Part shown: positions 10,377 through 22,133 of the stretch, one piece after another | Layout of the letters: every line of letters starts with the position of its first letter | Position numbering within the stretch: the first letter of the stretch is position 1 | NCBI GenBank assembly: GCA_016208015.1 | Contig: JACQYW010000010.1 | Coordinates: 21,560 to 85,559, forward strand | Direction of reading: 5' to 3' | DNA: 64,000 nucleotides | Origin: Nitrosomonadales bacterium | Lineage (GTDB): Bacteria > Pseudomonadota > Gammaproteobacteria > Burkholderiales > Gallionellaceae | The notes under the pieces: model-generated | The model's database searches: none | The model's input: the letters and a program-made list of their open reading frames with translations, nothing else | What the model was told of the DNA's origin: nothing | Translations under genes and position numbers: made by a program

Positions 10377-11290
10377 TTCGTCTTTTCTCCAACAATTTTC
10401 ACTTCCGGATGTAATTCGATGCCTGTTTGCTGCAACACCGTCGCTCGCACTTCCCCGATCAGATCCTCGATATCCGCCGCCGTCGCACCGCCCACGTTGA
10501 CGATGAAGTTGGCATGCTTTTCCGACACCTGCGCGCCGCCGATGCGTTTGCCCTTCAATCCGCAGCCCTCGATCAACTTTGCCGCGTGGTTGCCCGGCGG
10601 ATTGCGGAACACCGAGCCGGCATTCGGCAACTGCAGCGGCTGGCTGGCGCTGCGCTTCTCCATCAACTCCTTGATGTCCTGCCGCGCTTTTTCCACATCA
10701 CCCGTTCCCAGTTTCAGCCACGCACCGACGAAGAACTCGTCACTCGTCTTCTTCAGCGCCACATGGCGGTAGCCGATCTCATATTCCTGCGGCGAGCGCT
10801 CCAGCAGTTCTCCGCCCCGCGTCAGCACCTGCACACGCTTCACCTTCTGCCAAGTCTCGCCGCCATAACAGCCCGCGTTCATCACCAGCATGCCGCCCAG
10901 CGTGCCGGGGATGCCGATGAAGAATTCCGCGCCGCACAGATTGTTGGTCGCGGCAAAACGCGCCAGCTTCGCACCCGGCACGCCGGCCTGCACGTAGATC
11001 AGATCGCCGTCCATACGCAGTTCGGTAAGCGCGCCCACCATCTGCAGCACCGTGCCGCGATAACCGCCGTCACGCACCAGCAGGTTGCTGCCGAGGCCGA
11101 CCGCCAGCAGTGGTTCGCTTGCCGGCGTCTGCCGCAGGAACTGTTGCAGATCAGCCAGATCGGCCGGGCGATACAGATGTTGCGCGACACCGCCCGCACG
11201 CCAGCTCACGTGGCGCGACATGGGCTCGTCCTGGAGCATCTCTCCACGCAATCCCTCGGCACTGAACTGTGTCGGCTCGCTCATCTTCAT
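10373..11290 (-). CDS. murB: UDP-N-acetylenolpyruvoylglucosamine reductase
   Basis: FAD-dependent enzyme that reduces UDP-GlcNAc-enolpyruvate to UDP-MurNAc. 305 residues. It has the FAD-binding core [12 protein letters not shown] and [15 protein letters not shown]. The short form with YRHVALKK and [19 protein letters not shown] (substrate loop and catalytic Ser) places it in the type that lacks the extra C-terminal region of E. coli MurB, as is common with ftsQ-linked copies. It overlaps murC by 4 nt. Confidence 0.96.
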   Translation of the reverse strand: MKMSEPTQFSAEGLRGEMLQDEPMSRHVSWRAGGVAQHLYRPADLADLQQFLRQTPASEPLLAVGLGSNLLVRDGGYRGTVLQMVGALTELRMDGDLIYVQAGVPGAKLARFAATNNLCGAEFFIGIPGTLGGMLVMNAGCYGGETWQKVKRVQVLTRGGELLERSPQEYEIGYRHVALKKTSDEFFVGAWLKLGTGDVEKARQDIKELMEKRSASQPLQLPNAGSVFRNPPGNHAAKLIEGCGLKGKRIGGAQVSEKHANFIVNVGGATAADIEDLIGEVRATVLQQTGIELHPEVKIVGEKTK

Positions 11291-12699
11291 TTCATCTGCT
11301 TCACAAGGTTAGGCACGCCGCCGATGGAGCCCGCACCCATGGTCAGTACCACATCGCCGTCACGCGCCATCTGCATGATGGTCTGCGGCATGTCGGCGAT
11401 GTTCTCCACGAACACCGCTTCGCTCTGTCCCGCAACGCGCAGCGCATGCATCAACGCGCGACCGTCAGCCGCGACGATGGGGGCTTCACCGGCCGCATAG
11501 ATCTCAGCCAGTGCAAGCGCGTCCACACCGCTCAGCACTTTCACAAAGTCTTCGAACAGGTCGCGCGTACGCGTGTAGCGATGCGGCTGAAAAGAGAGCA
11601 GCAGGCGTTTGTCGGGGAAGGCTCCGCGCACGGCAGCGAGCGTTGCTTTCATCTCCACCGGGTGGTGGCCGTAATCGTCGATGAGCGTGAACGAGCCGCC
11701 CGACGGCAACGGTATCTCGCCGTAACGCTGCATGCGCCGTCCCACCCCCTCGAACTCGGCCAGCGCCGCGACGATGGCGGATGGCGCGACGCCGACTTCC
11801 AGACCGACTGCGATCGCGGCCAGCGCATTCAGCACGTTGTGCTCACCGGCCAGATTGAGCGTGACCTCGAGATCCAGCGGTTTCCCGTCGAACAGACATT
11901 TTTCATCGTGGCGGCATTGCGCGGTGAAGCGCATCTTGCCGCCCTCATGACGCACATTGACCGCGCGGATCTGCGCTTCTTCGCCAAGACCGTAGGTCGT
12001 GATCGGTTTGCTGATGCGCGGCAGGATGTCGCGCACGTTCTCGTCGTCAGAGCACAGCATGGCTCGACCATAGAACGGCAGGCGTTCGACGAAATCCACG
12101 AATGCCTGCTTCAGCCTGTTGAAGTCATGACCGTAAGTCTCCATGTGGTCGGCATCGATGTTGGTGACCACGGCAAGTATCGGCGTCAGATACAGGAACG
12201 AGGCATCGGACTCGTCCGCTTCGGCGACGATGAACTCGCCCGTGCCCAGTCGCGCATTCGCGCCGCTGCTGTTGAGACGCCCGCCGATGACGAAGGTCGG
12301 ATCGTAGCCGCCCTTGGCCAGCACGGTGGTGACCAGCGAAGTTGTGGTGGTCTTGCCGTGGGTGCCCGCCACGGCGATGCCCTGGCGCAGGCGCATCAAC
12401 TCAGCCAGCATCACCGCGCGCGGCACGATGGGAATGCGCTGTTCGCGCGCCGCCACCACTTCCGGGTTGTCGGCCTTGACTGCAGTGGAAGTCACCACCG
12501 CATCGGCATCGCGCAGATTCTTCCCGCTGTGCCCCTGGTACACTGTCGCGCCCAGCGACTGCAGACGCTGCGTGACCGCACTGTCGGCCAGGTCGGAACC
12601 GCTCACCTTGAAACCGAGGTTGAGCAACACTTCGGCGATACCGTTCATGCCGGAGCCGCCGATACCGACAAAGTGGATGTGTTTGATCTTGTGTTTCAT
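11287..12699 (-). CDS. murC: UDP-N-acetylmuramate--L-alanine ligase
   Basis: Mur ligase adding the first amino acid (L-Ala) of the stem peptide. 470 residues from ATG 12699 ([15 protein letters not shown]). A longer reading from 12762 only adds non-conserved residues. Motifs: Rossmann-like [18 protein letters not shown]-loop [22 protein letters not shown], and the C-terminal [10 protein letters not shown] and FQPHRYTRT. It is separated from murG by ~106 nt, the only sizeable gap in this stretch, and that gap holds a possible 35-codon ORF. Confidence 0.97.
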   Translation of the reverse strand: MKHKIKHIHFVGIGGSGMNGIAEVLLNLGFKVSGSDLADSAVTQRLQSLGATVYQGHSGKNLRDADAVVTSTAVKADNPEVVAAREQRIPIVPRAVMLAELMRLRQGIAVAGTHGKTTTTSLVTTVLAKGGYDPTFVIGGRLNSSGANARLGTGEFIVAEADESDASFLYLTPILAVVTNIDADHMETYGHDFNRLKQAFVDFVERLPFYGRAMLCSDDENVRDILPRISKPITTYGLGEEAQIRAVNVRHEGGKMRFTAQCRHDEKCLFDGKPLDLEVTLNLAGEHNVLNALAAIAVGLEVGVAPSAIVAALAEFEGVGRRMQRYGEIPLPSGGSFTLIDDYGHHPVEMKATLAAVRGAFPDKRLLLSFQPHRYTRTRDLFEDFVKVLSGVDALALAEIYAAGEAPIVAADGRALMHALRVAGQSEAVFVENIADMPQTIMQMARDGDVVLTMGAGSIGGVPNLVKQMK

Positions 12700-12701
12700 A
12701 T

Positions 12702-12809
12702 TTATTGCCTCATTTCCTTCCGCATGGCACTCGACAACATCGCGTTTCGGCAACGCATGCATTCGCGGACGCTCACATCCCGCACACGGGAACCCTGTTC
12801 GCTGCTCAT
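12702..12809 (-). CDS. Possible 35-residue ORF bridging murG and murC (uncertain)
   Basis: Its ATG overlaps the murG stop (ATGA), it is open for 35 codons, and it stops with TAA three nt before the murC ATG. The predicted peptide begins [10 protein letters not shown] and contains CMRC. I recognise no family. The exact overlap at both ends could simply keep ribosomes coupled from murG to murC, or be chance in a 106-nt spacer. Expression is unproven. Confidence 0.25.
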   Translation of the reverse strand: MSSEQGSRVRDVSVRECMRCRNAMLSSAMRKEMRQ

Positions 12810-13879
12810 GCTGCTACTCCCGCCAGCGCAACGCACACTTGCGCCACCTGTTGTGTCGCGTCCGGTTTTGCCAGGCTGCGCGCGGCCTGCGCCATCGCCA
12901 GCAATTTCTCTCTGCTCATTTCGCGCAACAATTGCGCCAGTCTTTCCGCGCTCAATTCCTTCTGCGGCAACAGCAACGCCGCGCCGTGCGCGCTCAGGAA
13001 GCGTGCGTTGTGTGTCTGATGGTCGTCCACCGCGAACGGGAACGGGATCAGCACGCTGGCCACACCCGCCGCCGCCAGCTCGGCAATAGTCAATGCCCCC
13101 GCGCGGCAGATGACCACATCTGCTTTCGCATACTGGTTGGCCATATCATCGAGGAAGGCACGGATGTCGGCGCTCACCCCTGCCTGCGCATACAGCTTCC
13201 GCACTGACTCAAGATGCTTCTTGCCGGTCTGGTGCAGTACGTGTGGACGCTCCAGTTCTCCCATCATGGCCAGCGCTTTCGGCAATGCCTCATTGAGCGC
13301 CTGCGCTCCCAGGCTTCCACCCACCACCAGCACATTCAACTTGCCGCTGCGTCCGGCGTAGCGCTCCTGCGGCGCGGACAACGCGGCGATGTCGGCTCGC
13401 ACCGGATTGCCGCACCACTGCGTGCCTTTCAGCACATCCGGGAATCCACTCAGCACACGCGAGGAGAGTTTCGCCAGCACCTTGTTGCTCAATCCCGCGA
13501 TTGAATTCTGTTCATGGATGACCAGCGGGCGTCGCAGGAAAGCCGCCATCAATCCGCCAGGCATGGTGATGTAGCCGCCCATGCCCAGCACCACGTCGGG
13601 ACGATGACGCAGGATCGCATCCGCGCTCTGTCCCAGCGCACGCAGCAGCGTGAACGGCAAGAGCAGCAGACGCAGCAGTCCTTTGCCGCGCACACCGGAG
13701 AAATTCACCCACGCCACCGGATAACCGTGTTTGGGAACCAGTTCCGCCTCCATGCTGTTGGGTGCGCCCAGCCACACCACTTTCCAACCCTGCGCATGCA
13801 GCGCATCGGCCACCGCCAGTCCCGGGTAGATGTGTCCGCCGGTTCCGCCTGCCATGATCAGGATCGTGCGTGCGCTCAT
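12806..13879 (-). CDS. murG: Undecaprenyl-PP-MurNAc-pentapeptide GlcNAc transferase MurG
   Basis: GT28 glycosyltransferase at the inner face of the membrane, converting lipid I to lipid II. 357 residues. It has the N-terminal glycine-rich loop [17 protein letters not shown] and the second loop [13 protein letters not shown]. The UDP-GlcNAc site is formed by [16 protein letters not shown] and the segment [14 protein letters not shown]. The start overlaps the ftsW stop by 4 nt. Confidence 0.97.
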   Translation of the reverse strand: MSARTILIMAGGTGGHIYPGLAVADALHAQGWKVVWLGAPNSMEAELVPKHGYPVAWVNFSGVRGKGLLRLLLLPFTLLRALGQSADAILRHRPDVVLGMGGYITMPGGLMAAFLRRPLVIHEQNSIAGLSNKVLAKLSSRVLSGFPDVLKGTQWCGNPVRADIAALSAPQERYAGRSGKLNVLVVGGSLGAQALNEALPKALAMMGELERPHVLHQTGKKHLESVRKLYAQAGVSADIRAFLDDMANQYAKADVVICRAGALTIAELAAAGVASVLIPFPFAVDDHQTHNARFLSAHGAALLLPQKELSAERLAQLLREMSREKLLAMAQAARSLAKPDATQQVAQVCVALAGVAA

Positions 13880-15039
13880 ATCGGCAGCCCCCGTGCAACA
13901 CGTCTGTTTTCATAATCGATCCTGAGCAGCACCGCGACCGCCATCAGGTTCACCACCACGCCGCTGCCGCCGAAACTCAGGAACGGCAAGGTCAAGCCCT
14001 TGGTCGGCAGCACGCCCATATTCACGCCGATATTGATCATCGCCTGCACGCCGAGCCACACGGCGATACCCTGCGCCACCAGTGCGGCGAACAGGCGGTC
14101 GGCCATCGCCGCCTGGCGGCCGATGGCGAAAGCGCGCACGATGAGCCAGCCGAACAGCAGGATGACGGTGCACACGCCAAACAGGCCCAGTTCTTCCGCG
14201 ATCACCGCGAGCAGGAAGTCGGTGTGTGCTTCCGGCAGGTAGAACAGTTTCTCCACGCTGCCGCCGAGTCCCACGCCCAGCCACTCGCCACGACCGAAGG
14301 CGATCAGCGCATGGCTGAGCTGGTAGCCTTTGCCATAGGGATCGGACCACGGATCCATGAAACCGACCACGCGCTGCATTCGGTATTCGGACGAGAAGAT
14401 CAGCGCGGCGAACGCCAGTGGCAGCAGCACCACCAGCCCGCCGAATATCTTGAGATTGAAGCCGCCCAGCCATAGCGTACCCATCGCGATCGCGCAGATG
14501 ACCACGAACGCGCCCATGTCCGGCTCCAGCAGCAACAACGCACCGACCAGCGCCATCACACCGAACATCGGCAGGAACGGTTCGAGCAGGTGATCCTTCA
14601 CTGCGCCCTTGCGCACCGCATAGTCGGCGGCATACAGCACGGCGAACAGCTTCATCAACTCGGAAGGTTGCAGGTTGACCACGAACAGCGATATCCAGCG
14701 ACGGCTGCCGTTGACCGCGCGGCCGATGCCGGGGATCAGCACCAGCACCAGCAACACAACGCCAATCAGGAACAGATAAGGCGCATATTTCTGCCACATC
14801 TGCGTCGGCACCTGAAAGGCGATCACGCCCGCAGCGATGCCGATCATGATGAAGATGCCGTGACGCATCAGATAGTAGGTCGCCTGATGCCCCGTGTACT
14901 TGCCCGCTTCGGCCGTCGCGATGGAGGCGGAATAGACCATCACCAGGCCGATGGCGAGCAGGGCCGTGATAATCCACACCAGTACGCTGTCGTACTCGGC
15001 CACGGTGCGGCGCGGAGCGCTCAGTACTGCACTGAACAT
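13876..15039 (-). CDS. ftsW: Septal peptidoglycan glycosyltransferase FtsW
   Basis: SEDS-family polymerase acting with FtsI at the septum. 387 residues with about ten TM segments. Conserved SEDS blocks are visible: [55 protein letters not shown] region, VIAEELG, and the C-terminal [14 protein letters not shown]. It overlaps murD by 19 nt and murG by 4 nt. This is the division-specific SEDS protein rather than RodA, based on its location in the mur/fts cluster. Confidence 0.95.
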   Translation of the reverse strand: MFSAVLSAPRRTVAEYDSVLVWIITALLAIGLVMVYSASIATAEAGKYTGHQATYYLMRHGIFIMIGIAAGVIAFQVPTQMWQKYAPYLFLIGVVLLVLVLIPGIGRAVNGSRRWISLFVVNLQPSELMKLFAVLYAADYAVRKGAVKDHLLEPFLPMFGVMALVGALLLLEPDMGAFVVICAIAMGTLWLGGFNLKIFGGLVVLLPLAFAALIFSSEYRMQRVVGFMDPWSDPYGKGYQLSHALIAFGRGEWLGVGLGGSVEKLFYLPEAHTDFLLAVIAEELGLFGVCTVILLFGWLIVRAFAIGRQAAMADRLFAALVAQGIAVWLGVQAMINIGVNMGVLPTKGLTLPFLSFGGSGVVVNLMAVAVLLRIDYENRRVARGLPI

Positions 15040-16412
15040 GTCGCCTCCGTTTTCTTCACCGCAGCGACGAACACTTCCGCGCGGTGCAAATAATTCCTGA
15101 ACATATCGAAGCTGGCACAGGCGGGCGACATCAGCACCGCATCTCCGCGTTGTGCAGTCGCTGTGGAGATGCGCACTGCATCATCCATGTCGCGCGCCTG
15201 CAATATCGGCTTGCCGCAACCGGCGATAGCCTGTTCGATCAACGGTGCATCCCGTCCGATCAGCACCACGGCGCGCGCATGCTTCGCCACAGCATCTTTC
15301 AGCGGTGAGAAATCCTGTCCCTTGCCGTCACCACCCAGGATGACGACGGCAGGCTTGCCCAATCCTTTCAGCGCCGCCTCGGTCGCGCCGACGTTGGTGC
15401 CTTTGGAATCGTCGTAGTAGGTGACGCCCGCGATCTCGGCGACTTTTTCCACACGGTGCGGCAGCCCCTTGAATGCGCGCAACGCCTGCACCAGCGGCGC
15501 CAGCGGGAGACCGAGAGCGCGACACAACGCCAGCGCGGCCAGCGCATTCGCCACGTTGTGCAATCCGCTCACCTGCAATTCGTCGGCGCGCATGATCTTC
15601 TGCGCACCCTGCATCAGCCAGGTGATCGCCCCATCGCGCGTGATGCCCCAATCCTGCTCACTGGCAGGAGGGTTCAGACCAAAGCTCAATTGTTTGCGAG
15701 CCGCCATCTTCATCGCGGCGCTGCGCGCATCTTCGCGATTCACGATCTGTGCGCCTTTGCCCCGGAAGATGCGCGCCTTGGCAGCCGCATAGGCATCCAT
15801 GCTGCCCGCATAACGGTCGAGATGGTCTTCGGTGACGTTGAGCACGGCAGCCGCATCGGCATCCAGCGTATAAGTCGTTTCGAGCTGGAAACTGGAGAGC
15901 TCCAGCACCCACACCTGCGGCTGTTGTTCGCGCGCGCGCAACGCATCCAGCACGGCGGGCGAGATGTTGCCCGCCACCTGCGTATCCAGCCCCGCCGCCA
16001 CGCACATCGCGCCGACCATGCTGGTGACGGTGGTCTTGCCGTTGGCACCGGTGATGGCGATGACTTTGGTGTTGCGCCGGCAGTCGTTGCCTGCCAACTG
16101 CTGCGCCAATAATTCGATGTCGCCTTCGACGGGGATGCCGCGCGCGATGGCGCGCTGCACCAGCGGCTCGGCCACCGGCACACCGGGGCTGATGGCGATG
16201 CGGTCTATGCCCTGCAGCAGTTCGTCGCCGAACGGACCGCAGTGCACTTCTGCCTGCGGCAGTTCGCTGCGCAGGGTGACGATGCCGGGCGGATTTATAC
16301 GGCTGTCTGCGACACACAGCTTCGCGCCCCGCTCGTGCAGATAACGCGCGAGCGACAGCCCGGTCTCACCGAGACCGAGTACCAGCACTGTTTGTCCGCG
16401 CAGTTGTTTCAT
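15021..16412 (-). CDS. murD: UDP-N-acetylmuramoylalanine--D-glutamate ligase
   Basis: Mur ligase that adds D-Glu. 463 residues. N-terminal nucleotide-binding-like [19 protein letters not shown]-loop [34 protein letters not shown], and the C-terminal domain with [13 protein letters not shown] and [14 protein letters not shown]. The spacing to mraY is 3 nt. It belongs to the same operon as the rest of the cluster. Confidence 0.97.
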   Translation of the reverse strand: MKQLRGQTVLVLGLGETGLSLARYLHERGAKLCVADSRINPPGIVTLRSELPQAEVHCGPFGDELLQGIDRIAISPGVPVAEPLVQRAIARGIPVEGDIELLAQQLAGNDCRRNTKVIAITGANGKTTVTSMVGAMCVAAGLDTQVAGNISPAVLDALRAREQQPQVWVLELSSFQLETTYTLDADAAAVLNVTEDHLDRYAGSMDAYAAAKARIFRGKGAQIVNREDARSAAMKMAARKQLSFGLNPPASEQDWGITRDGAITWLMQGAQKIMRADELQVSGLHNVANALAALALCRALGLPLAPLVQALRAFKGLPHRVEKVAEIAGVTYYDDSKGTNVGATEAALKGLGKPAVVILGGDGKGQDFSPLKDAVAKHARAVVLIGRDAPLIEQAIAGCGKPILQARDMDDAVRISTATAQRGDAVLMSPACASFDMFRNYLHRAEVFVAAVKKTEATCSVQY

Positions 16413-16415
16413 TTT

Positions 16416-17519
16416 TTATCTGAGTTTCAGCGTTGCCAAGCCAATCAGGACCAGCAACATGGTGATGATCCAGAAGCGCACTACCACTTGCGTTTCTTTC
16501 CAGCCCTTCTGCTCGAAATGGTGATGCAGCGGCGCCATCAGCAAAATGCGCTGGCCGGTGCCGTATCGGCGTTTGGTGTATTTGAACCAGGACACCTGCA
16601 GCATCACCGACACCGCTTCCACCACGAACACGCCGCCCATGATGAACAGCACCAGTGCCTGGCGGATGATCACCGCGACAGCGCCCAGCGCCGCACCCAG
16701 CGCCAATGCGCCGACGTCGCCCATGAATACTTCTGCCGGATAGGCGTTGAACCAGAGGAAAGCCAGTCCCGCGCCGGAGATGGCCGCGCAGAAGATCGCC
16801 AACTCGCCCGCTCCGGGTATGGACGGCTCGCCCAGATATTTGGAGAACTCGGCATGTCCCGCGACATAGGCGAAGATCGCCAGCGCGGCGGCCACCATCA
16901 CCGTCGGCATGATGGCGAGGCCGTCGAGGCCGTCGGTCAAATTCACCGCGTTGCTGCTGCCGACGATGACCAGATAGACCAGCACGATGAAACCGACCGT
17001 TCCGAGCGGAAACACCAGGTTCTTGAAGAACGGAACGATGAGTTCGGTCTGCGCGGGCAGTGTCGCGTGCTGTACCAGATAGATGCCGACCGCCAGTGCG
17101 ATCAGCGACTGCCAGAACATCTTGGAGCGCGCGGACAGGCCGTCCGGATTGCGGTGCACCACCTTGCGGTAATCGTCCACCCAGCCGATGGCGCCGACTC
17201 CCAGGGTGGTCAGCAGAACAACCCATATATAGGGATTGTGCAGATCGCCCCACAGCAGGGTGGTGATCGCGACCGATGCCAGAATGAGCGCGCCGCCCAT
17301 GGTCGGCGTTCCCGCTTTCACCAGGTGCGTCTGCGGTCCGTCGCTGCGCACCGACTGACCGATCTTCATCGAAGTCAGTTTGCGTATCATCCACGGCCCC
17401 AGCATGAAGGAGATGACCAGTGCGGTCATCGCCGCCATCACCGCACGCAGCGTGATGTAATTGAAGACGCTGAATGTGCGCACGTCCTGCGCCAGCCATT
17501 GGCTTAATGCGAGCAGCAT
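16416..17519 (-). CDS. mraY: Phospho-MurNAc-pentapeptide translocase MraY
   Basis: Integral membrane enzyme that transfers phospho-MurNAc-pentapeptide to undecaprenyl phosphate, giving lipid I. 367 residues, about ten TM segments. The start is ATG 17519 (MLLALSQWL), preceded by an AAGGAGG ribosome-binding site at ideal distance. The reading from 17543 would precede this site. Conserved parts: [48 protein letters not shown] and [13 protein letters not shown]. It overlaps the murF end by 16 nt. Confidence 0.97.
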   Translation of the reverse strand: MLLALSQWLAQDVRTFSVFNYITLRAVMAAMTALVISFMLGPWMIRKLTSMKIGQSVRSDGPQTHLVKAGTPTMGGALILASVAITTLLWGDLHNPYIWVVLLTTLGVGAIGWVDDYRKVVHRNPDGLSARSKMFWQSLIALAVGIYLVQHATLPAQTELIVPFFKNLVFPLGTVGFIVLVYLVIVGSSNAVNLTDGLDGLAIMPTVMVAAALAIFAYVAGHAEFSKYLGEPSIPGAGELAIFCAAISGAGLAFLWFNAYPAEVFMGDVGALALGAALGAVAVIIRQALVLFIMGGVFVVEAVSVMLQVSWFKYTKRRYGTGQRILLMAPLHHHFEQKGWKETQVVVRFWIITMLLVLIGLATLKLR

Positions 17520-18883
17520 GTTTCCTCCTTTTGTAGCGCGCAAAATTGCACGACCCGTTCCATCTTCATGAATCGCGAGCCTTTCACCAGCACCGTGGTT
17601 TGCGCATCCATCTCTTTATCCAGTACTGCATATAGTTCTTCGATGTGTTCGAAATGCCGTGCTCCTGCGCCGAATTCCCGCACCGCACCCGCGCTCAGCG
17701 CGCCCAGCGCGAGCAATTGTTCGATTCCCAGTTCGCGCGCCGCGATGCCGATCTCGCGATGGAATTGCGCCGCCCCCTCGCCCAGTTCGCCCATGTCGCC
17801 GAGCACAAAGATGCGTTTGCCCTGTGTCTGCGCCAGCACTTCCAGTGCGGCATGCATCGAGGCCGGATTGGCGTTGTAGGTATCGTCGATCAGCATCGCG
17901 CCGTGCAGCGCCTGCTTGCGCTGCAAGCGCCCGGCCACACCGCCGAACTTCTCCAACCCGTTGATGATGGCTTCCGGCGACACTTGCAGTGTCAGCGCCG
18001 CCGTCACCGCTGCCAGCGCGTTGCGGGCGTTATGCTCGCCCGGCACTTGCAGTGTCATTTTCAAACCGCAAAATGGAGAGTGGACCAGCAGCGTTCCGCC
18101 GTAGCCCCGCGCCGTCCATTCGCCCTTCACCGTGGCTTCGTGTTCCAGCGCGAAATCGAGCACGCGATGCGGATCGGCCAGTTCCCGCCACAACGCGGCA
18201 TGTGCATCGTCCGCATTGATGACCGCCGTGCCGTGGCTTTTCAGTCCGGCGAATATCTCGCCCTTGGCGCGCGCCACGCCCTCGACCGAACCCAGCCCCT
18301 GCAAGTGCGCACCGGTCGCGTTGTTGATCAGCGCCACATTCGGGCAAGCCAGACGGGTGAGGTAGTCGATCTCGCCGGGATGGTTCATGCCCATCTCGAT
18401 CACCGCATAGCGGTGGGCCGCATTCATGCGCAGCAGGGTGAGCGGCATACCGATGTCGTTGTTGAAGTTGCCGCGGGTCGCCAGCACGCTCTCCTCGCTG
18501 CCGGTGGCAGAACGCAATATCGCCGCCAGCATCTCCTTCACCGTGGTCTTGCCGTTGCTGCCGGTGATGGCGACCAGCGGGATATCGAACTGCGCGCGCC
18601 AGTGCGCGGCGAGTTTGCCCAGCGCGAGGCGCGTGTCCGGCACGCGCAGCAACGGGCATGGTGAGTTCTCGAACTTGCTGTCCGCATTCACCACGGCGGC
18701 TACCGCACCTGCCTGTGCCGCCTGAGCGACGAACTTCGCTCCGTCGAAGTTCTCGCCCCTGAGCGCAACGAACAAATCACCCTTGGCGATCGTGCGCGTG
18801 TCGGTGGAGACGGCGGTGAAGCGCACATCGGCTCCTTGCTGTCGCGCGTTCAACACCTGTGCGGCTTGCGAGAGCAGCATCAT
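17504..18883 (-). CDS. murF: UDP-MurNAc-tripeptide--D-Ala-D-Ala ligase
   Basis: Mur ligase adding the D-Ala-D-Ala dipeptide made by DdlB. 459 residues from ATG 18883, which overlaps the murE stop (ATGA). GAGGAG in the murE end provides the ribosome-binding site. Motifs: [22 protein letters not shown]-loop [39 protein letters not shown], and [11 protein letters not shown]. Start and end both overlap neighbours, indicating coupled translation. Confidence 0.96.
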   Translation of the reverse strand: MMLLSQAAQVLNARQQGADVRFTAVSTDTRTIAKGDLFVALRGENFDGAKFVAQAAQAGAVAAVVNADSKFENSPCPLLRVPDTRLALGKLAAHWRAQFDIPLVAITGSNGKTTVKEMLAAILRSATGSEESVLATRGNFNNDIGMPLTLLRMNAAHRYAVIEMGMNHPGEIDYLTRLACPNVALINNATGAHLQGLGSVEGVARAKGEIFAGLKSHGTAVINADDAHAALWRELADPHRVLDFALEHEATVKGEWTARGYGGTLLVHSPFCGLKMTLQVPGEHNARNALAAVTAALTLQVSPEAIINGLEKFGGVAGRLQRKQALHGAMLIDDTYNANPASMHAALEVLAQTQGKRIFVLGDMGELGEGAAQFHREIGIAARELGIEQLLALGALSAGAVREFGAGARHFEHIEELYAVLDKEMDAQTTVLVKGSRFMKMERVVQFCALQKEETCCSH

Positions 18884-20403
18884 ATCCAGCGCTCCTCGGG
18901 TTTCCACATGCTCAGCGCGCGGTGCGCGATCTCGGCATCGGAGAACGGATGGCGCACACCTGCGATTTCCTGGTAATCCTCGTGTCCCTTGCCCGCCAGC
19001 AATATGGTGTCGTTCGCCTGTGCCTTGGCGATGGCATGGGTGATGGCTTTGGCTCTATCCTCGATGATCTGGTATTCGCCCTGCATGCCCGTGATGATGG
19101 CGTCGATGATCGCGCGCGGCGCTTCGTTGCGCGGGTTGTCGCTGGTGACGATGCGCACGTCGGCGAATCTGGCGACGACCGTCCCCATCATCGGGCGCTT
19201 GCCGCGGTCGCGGTCGCCGCCGCAGCCGAACACGCAGATGACTCTGCCGTCGGAAGGTGCGGTCACTTCACGCAGGGTCATCAGCACCTTTTCCAGCGCG
19301 TCCGGCGTGTGTGCGTAATCCACCACCACGGAGGGCGTATCCTTGCCGCCCAATGTCTGCATGCGGCCCGCGACTGCTTTCTGCAAACCGAGTTCGCGCA
19401 CCGCGTCATCGATATCCATTTCACTGACCAGCAGCACCGCCAACGCACCGAGCAGATTGGAGGCATTGAAGCGTCCGATCAGTTTGCTTTGCAGCCCTGC
19501 AGCCCCCCAACTGGTGTGCAGTTGCAGCGTCAGCCCCTGCGCGTCCATTTGGGTGAGGTTGCCGTACACCATGCGGATGCCGAGCCTTTCGGCCAGTTTC
19601 AGCGATTCGTCTTCCATGCCATAGCCGATCACCTCGACCGGAGAATCCTGCAGTTGCCCGGCCATTTCTGCGCCGAAGGCATCGTCGAGGTTGAGCACCG
19701 CATGCTTGAGGTTCTCCCAGTCGAACAGGCGGCGTTTTGCGGCGGCATAGCTCTGCATGTCGCCGTGGTAATCGAGATGGTCGCGTGTCAGGTTGGTGAG
19801 CAACGCCACATCGTAATGCACCGCATTGACGCGTCCCTGTGTCAGTGCGTGCGAGGACACTTCCATCACTGCAGCCTGTGCGCCCTGCTGCGCGTACTCC
19901 GCCAGCAGCCCGTGCACCAGCAGCGCATCCGGCGTGGTGTTGAGCGTCGACTGCAAGGCGCTGGGGAAACCGTTGCCCAGCGTGCCGAGCAAAGCGCTCT
20001 TGCGCCCCAGCGCACAGAACGATTTCGCCAGCCAGTGGCTGATGGAAGTCTTGCCGTTGGTACCGGTCACGCCGACCATCCACAACTTCTGCGAAGGCTG
20101 GCCGTAGACGTGGTCGGCAATAACACCCGCCCGATGGCGCAAGTCATGCACCGCCAGATTGGGCACGACCCATTCGTTGTTCCATTTGAAATCGTGCAAC
20201 TCCCAGATCACCGCGTTCGCGCCGCGCTCGATCGCCTGCGCGATATATTGGCGGCCGTCCGCCTGCGTTCCGGGATAGGCGACGAAGGTATCGCCGGGTT
20301 GCACTGCACGGCTGTCGGACACCAGGCGCGTGATGTTCACACCCAGTTCGTCCAGCTCCTCGAAGCGGAAACCGGCTTGGGATTTGATCGCAGCAGCGCT
20401 CAT
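18880..20403 (-). CDS. murE: UDP-MurNAc-L-Ala-D-Glu--meso-DAP ligase
   Basis: Mur ligase adding the third residue of the stem peptide. 507 residues. P-loop GVTGTNGKTSISHW, EVSSHALTQGRV, NLTRDHLDYHG, and the DNPR box in VTSDNPRNEAPRAI. DNPR is the signature of enzymes specific for meso-diaminopimelate, so the peptidoglycan should be the Gram-negative A1-gamma type. It overlaps ftsI and murF by 4 nt each. Confidence 0.97.
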   Translation of the reverse strand: MSAAAIKSQAGFRFEELDELGVNITRLVSDSRAVQPGDTFVAYPGTQADGRQYIAQAIERGANAVIWELHDFKWNNEWVVPNLAVHDLRHRAGVIADHVYGQPSQKLWMVGVTGTNGKTSISHWLAKSFCALGRKSALLGTLGNGFPSALQSTLNTTPDALLVHGLLAEYAQQGAQAAVMEVSSHALTQGRVNAVHYDVALLTNLTRDHLDYHGDMQSYAAAKRRLFDWENLKHAVLNLDDAFGAEMAGQLQDSPVEVIGYGMEDESLKLAERLGIRMVYGNLTQMDAQGLTLQLHTSWGAAGLQSKLIGRFNASNLLGALAVLLVSEMDIDDAVRELGLQKAVAGRMQTLGGKDTPSVVVDYAHTPDALEKVLMTLREVTAPSDGRVICVFGCGGDRDRGKRPMMGTVVARFADVRIVTSDNPRNEAPRAIIDAIITGMQGEYQIIEDRAKAITHAIAKAQANDTILLAGKGHEDYQEIAGVRHPFSDAEIAHRALSMWKPEERWI

Positions 20404-22133
20404 ACTTCCTCCCCGATCACTTCGCCCGGCGCCATGATTACGTTGTCCAGCGGCGCATCGTTCGGCACGTTGAGGATGCGCAGCGACGAACCCATCACGC
20501 TGCTGAATACCGGCGCCGCCACCAGGCCGCCGTAGTAGTCGCGCCCGCCCGGTTCATTGACCATCACCGCCACGATCAGGCGGGGATCGGAGGCGGGCGC
20601 CATGCCGACGAAGGAGGCCACATAACGGTCGACGTATTTTCCGTTCTCGAGCTTGTGCGCGGTGCCGGTCTTGCCCGCGACGCGGTAGCCGGTGATCTGC
20701 GCCAACGGCGCGGTGCCGCCCGGACGCACCACCGTTTCCATCATGTCGCGCACAGCCTGCGCGGTGACATCCGAGAAGACTTTGACGCCCACGGTCGGCG
20801 TCTCCTGCTTGAGCAGGGTGATCGTTTTCAACTCGCCGCTGTTGGCAAACACGGTATAGGCTCGCGCCAGTTGCAGCAGATTGACCGAGATGCCGTTGCC
20901 ATAGGACATGGTCGCCTGTTCGATCGGTCGCCAGGTCTTGTAGTCGCGCAACTTGCCGGTCGCTTCGCCGGGGAATTCGCACCCGGTCGCCAGGCCGAAG
21001 CCGCTCTCGTTGAGGCTGCGCCAGAACACTTCCGGCGAGAGGCCGAGCGCGATCCTGGCCGTGCCCACGTTGCTGGAACGCTGGATCACTTGCCCGACAG
21101 TGAGCGAGCGTTCGGGATGGGTATCGTGGATGGTGCGGCCATTCACGGTGAACTCGCCGCCCGCGGTATTGATGACGGTGCCCGGTTTGACCTTGCCCGC
21201 TTCCAGCGCCGCCGCCACAGTGAACGGCTTCATGGTCGAGCCCGGCTCGAACAGGTCGGTGACCGAACGGTTGCGCAGCACGCCAACGGAAGGTTTGGCT
21301 CGGTTGTTGGGATTGAAAGAGGGCCAGTTCGCCAGCGCCAGCACTTCGCCGGTCTTGGCATCCAGCACCACGATGGAACCGGCCTTGGCGCGATTGCGCT
21401 CCACCGCCTGCTTGATCTCGCGGTACGCGAGCGACTGTATCTTGCTGTCGATGCTGAGTACGACATCGCCGCCGGCCTTGGGTGCGCGCAGGCTGGCGAC
21501 GTCCTCGACGATATATCCGCGCCTGTCCTTGATGACCTGCTGGCTTCCCGCCTTGCCGCCGAGCTGCGCCTGCAGGGCCAGTTCGATGCCTTCCTGGCCG
21601 TTGTCGTCGACATCGGTGAAGCCGATCAGATGCGATGTGACATCGCCGCCCGGATAGTAGCGGCGATATTCGCGTTGCAAGGAAACGCCGGGAATACCCA
21701 GCTTGACCACTCTGGCCGCCTGCTCCGGCGGCAACTGGCGTTTGAGGTAGACAAACTCGCGCGAGGTGTCTCTGAGTCTGCTCTTCACTTCTTCGGGTGT
21801 CAGGCCGACGATGCTCGCAAGCTGGATGATCTGCTTGGTCGTGACCTCGACATCCGCCGGACTCGCCCATACCGACTCCACCGGCGTGCTCACCGCAAGC
21901 GGTTCGCCGTTGCGGTCGGTGATCTTGCCGCGATGCGCATGGATATCGACGATGCGGCCGTAACGCGCATCGCCTTTCTGTTGCAGGAAGTCGTTGTTGA
22001 TGCCTTGCAGGTAGACCGCGCGCACCAGCAGCGTCGCCAGGCCGGCCAGCAGCAGCACGAACAGCAGACGCGAGCGCCAGGCCGGCAAGGCGATCTGCCC
22101 GGTGGTCTGGATGGGGGTGGTGGCATAGTTCAT
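20400..22133 (-). CDS. ftsI: Septal transpeptidase FtsI (PBP3)
   Basis: Class B penicillin-binding protein that crosslinks septal peptidoglycan with FtsW. 577 residues from ATG 22133. A much longer reading to 22373 would overlap all of ftsL and has a non-protein-like N-terminus. One TM segment (about 22-42), a pedestal domain with RGKITDRNGEPLA, and the transpeptidase domain with SxxK in PGSTMKPF, SxN in RSSNVG and KTG in VAGKTGTAHK. All catalytic motifs are intact. Overlaps ftsL by 4 nt. Confidence 0.97.
   Translation of the reverse strand: MNYATTPIQTTGQIALPAWRSRLLFVLLLAGLATLLVRAVYLQGINNDFLQQKGDARYGRIVDIHAHRGKITDRNGEPLAVSTPVESVWASPADVEVTTKQIIQLASIVGLTPEEVKSRLRDTSREFVYLKRQLPPEQAARVVKLGIPGVSLQREYRRYYPGGDVTSHLIGFTDVDDNGQEGIELALQAQLGGKAGSQQVIKDRRGYIVEDVASLRAPKAGGDVVLSIDSKIQSLAYREIKQAVERNRAKAGSIVVLDAKTGEVLALANWPSFNPNNRAKPSVGVLRNRSVTDLFEPGSTMKPFTVAAALEAGKVKPGTVINTAGGEFTVNGRTIHDTHPERSLTVGQVIQRSSNVGTARIALGLSPEVFWRSLNESGFGLATGCEFPGEATGKLRDYKTWRPIEQATMSYGNGISVNLLQLARAYTVFANSGELKTITLLKQETPTVGVKVFSDVTAQAVRDMMETVVRPGGTAPLAQITGYRVAGKTGTAHKLENGKYVDRYVASFVGMAPASDPRLIVAVMVNEPGGRDYYGGLVAAPVFSSVMGSSLRILNVPNDAPLDNVIMAPGEVIGEEV

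Noticed and set aside
11269..13089. 606-codon plus-strand frame over murC and murG
   Set aside because: The opposite strand encodes clear MurC and MurG. The frame has low-complexity His/Arg composition and no ribosome-binding site.
18859..20535. 558-codon plus-strand frame over murE
   Set aside because: Same reason: antisense shadow of a confidently identified Mur ligase.
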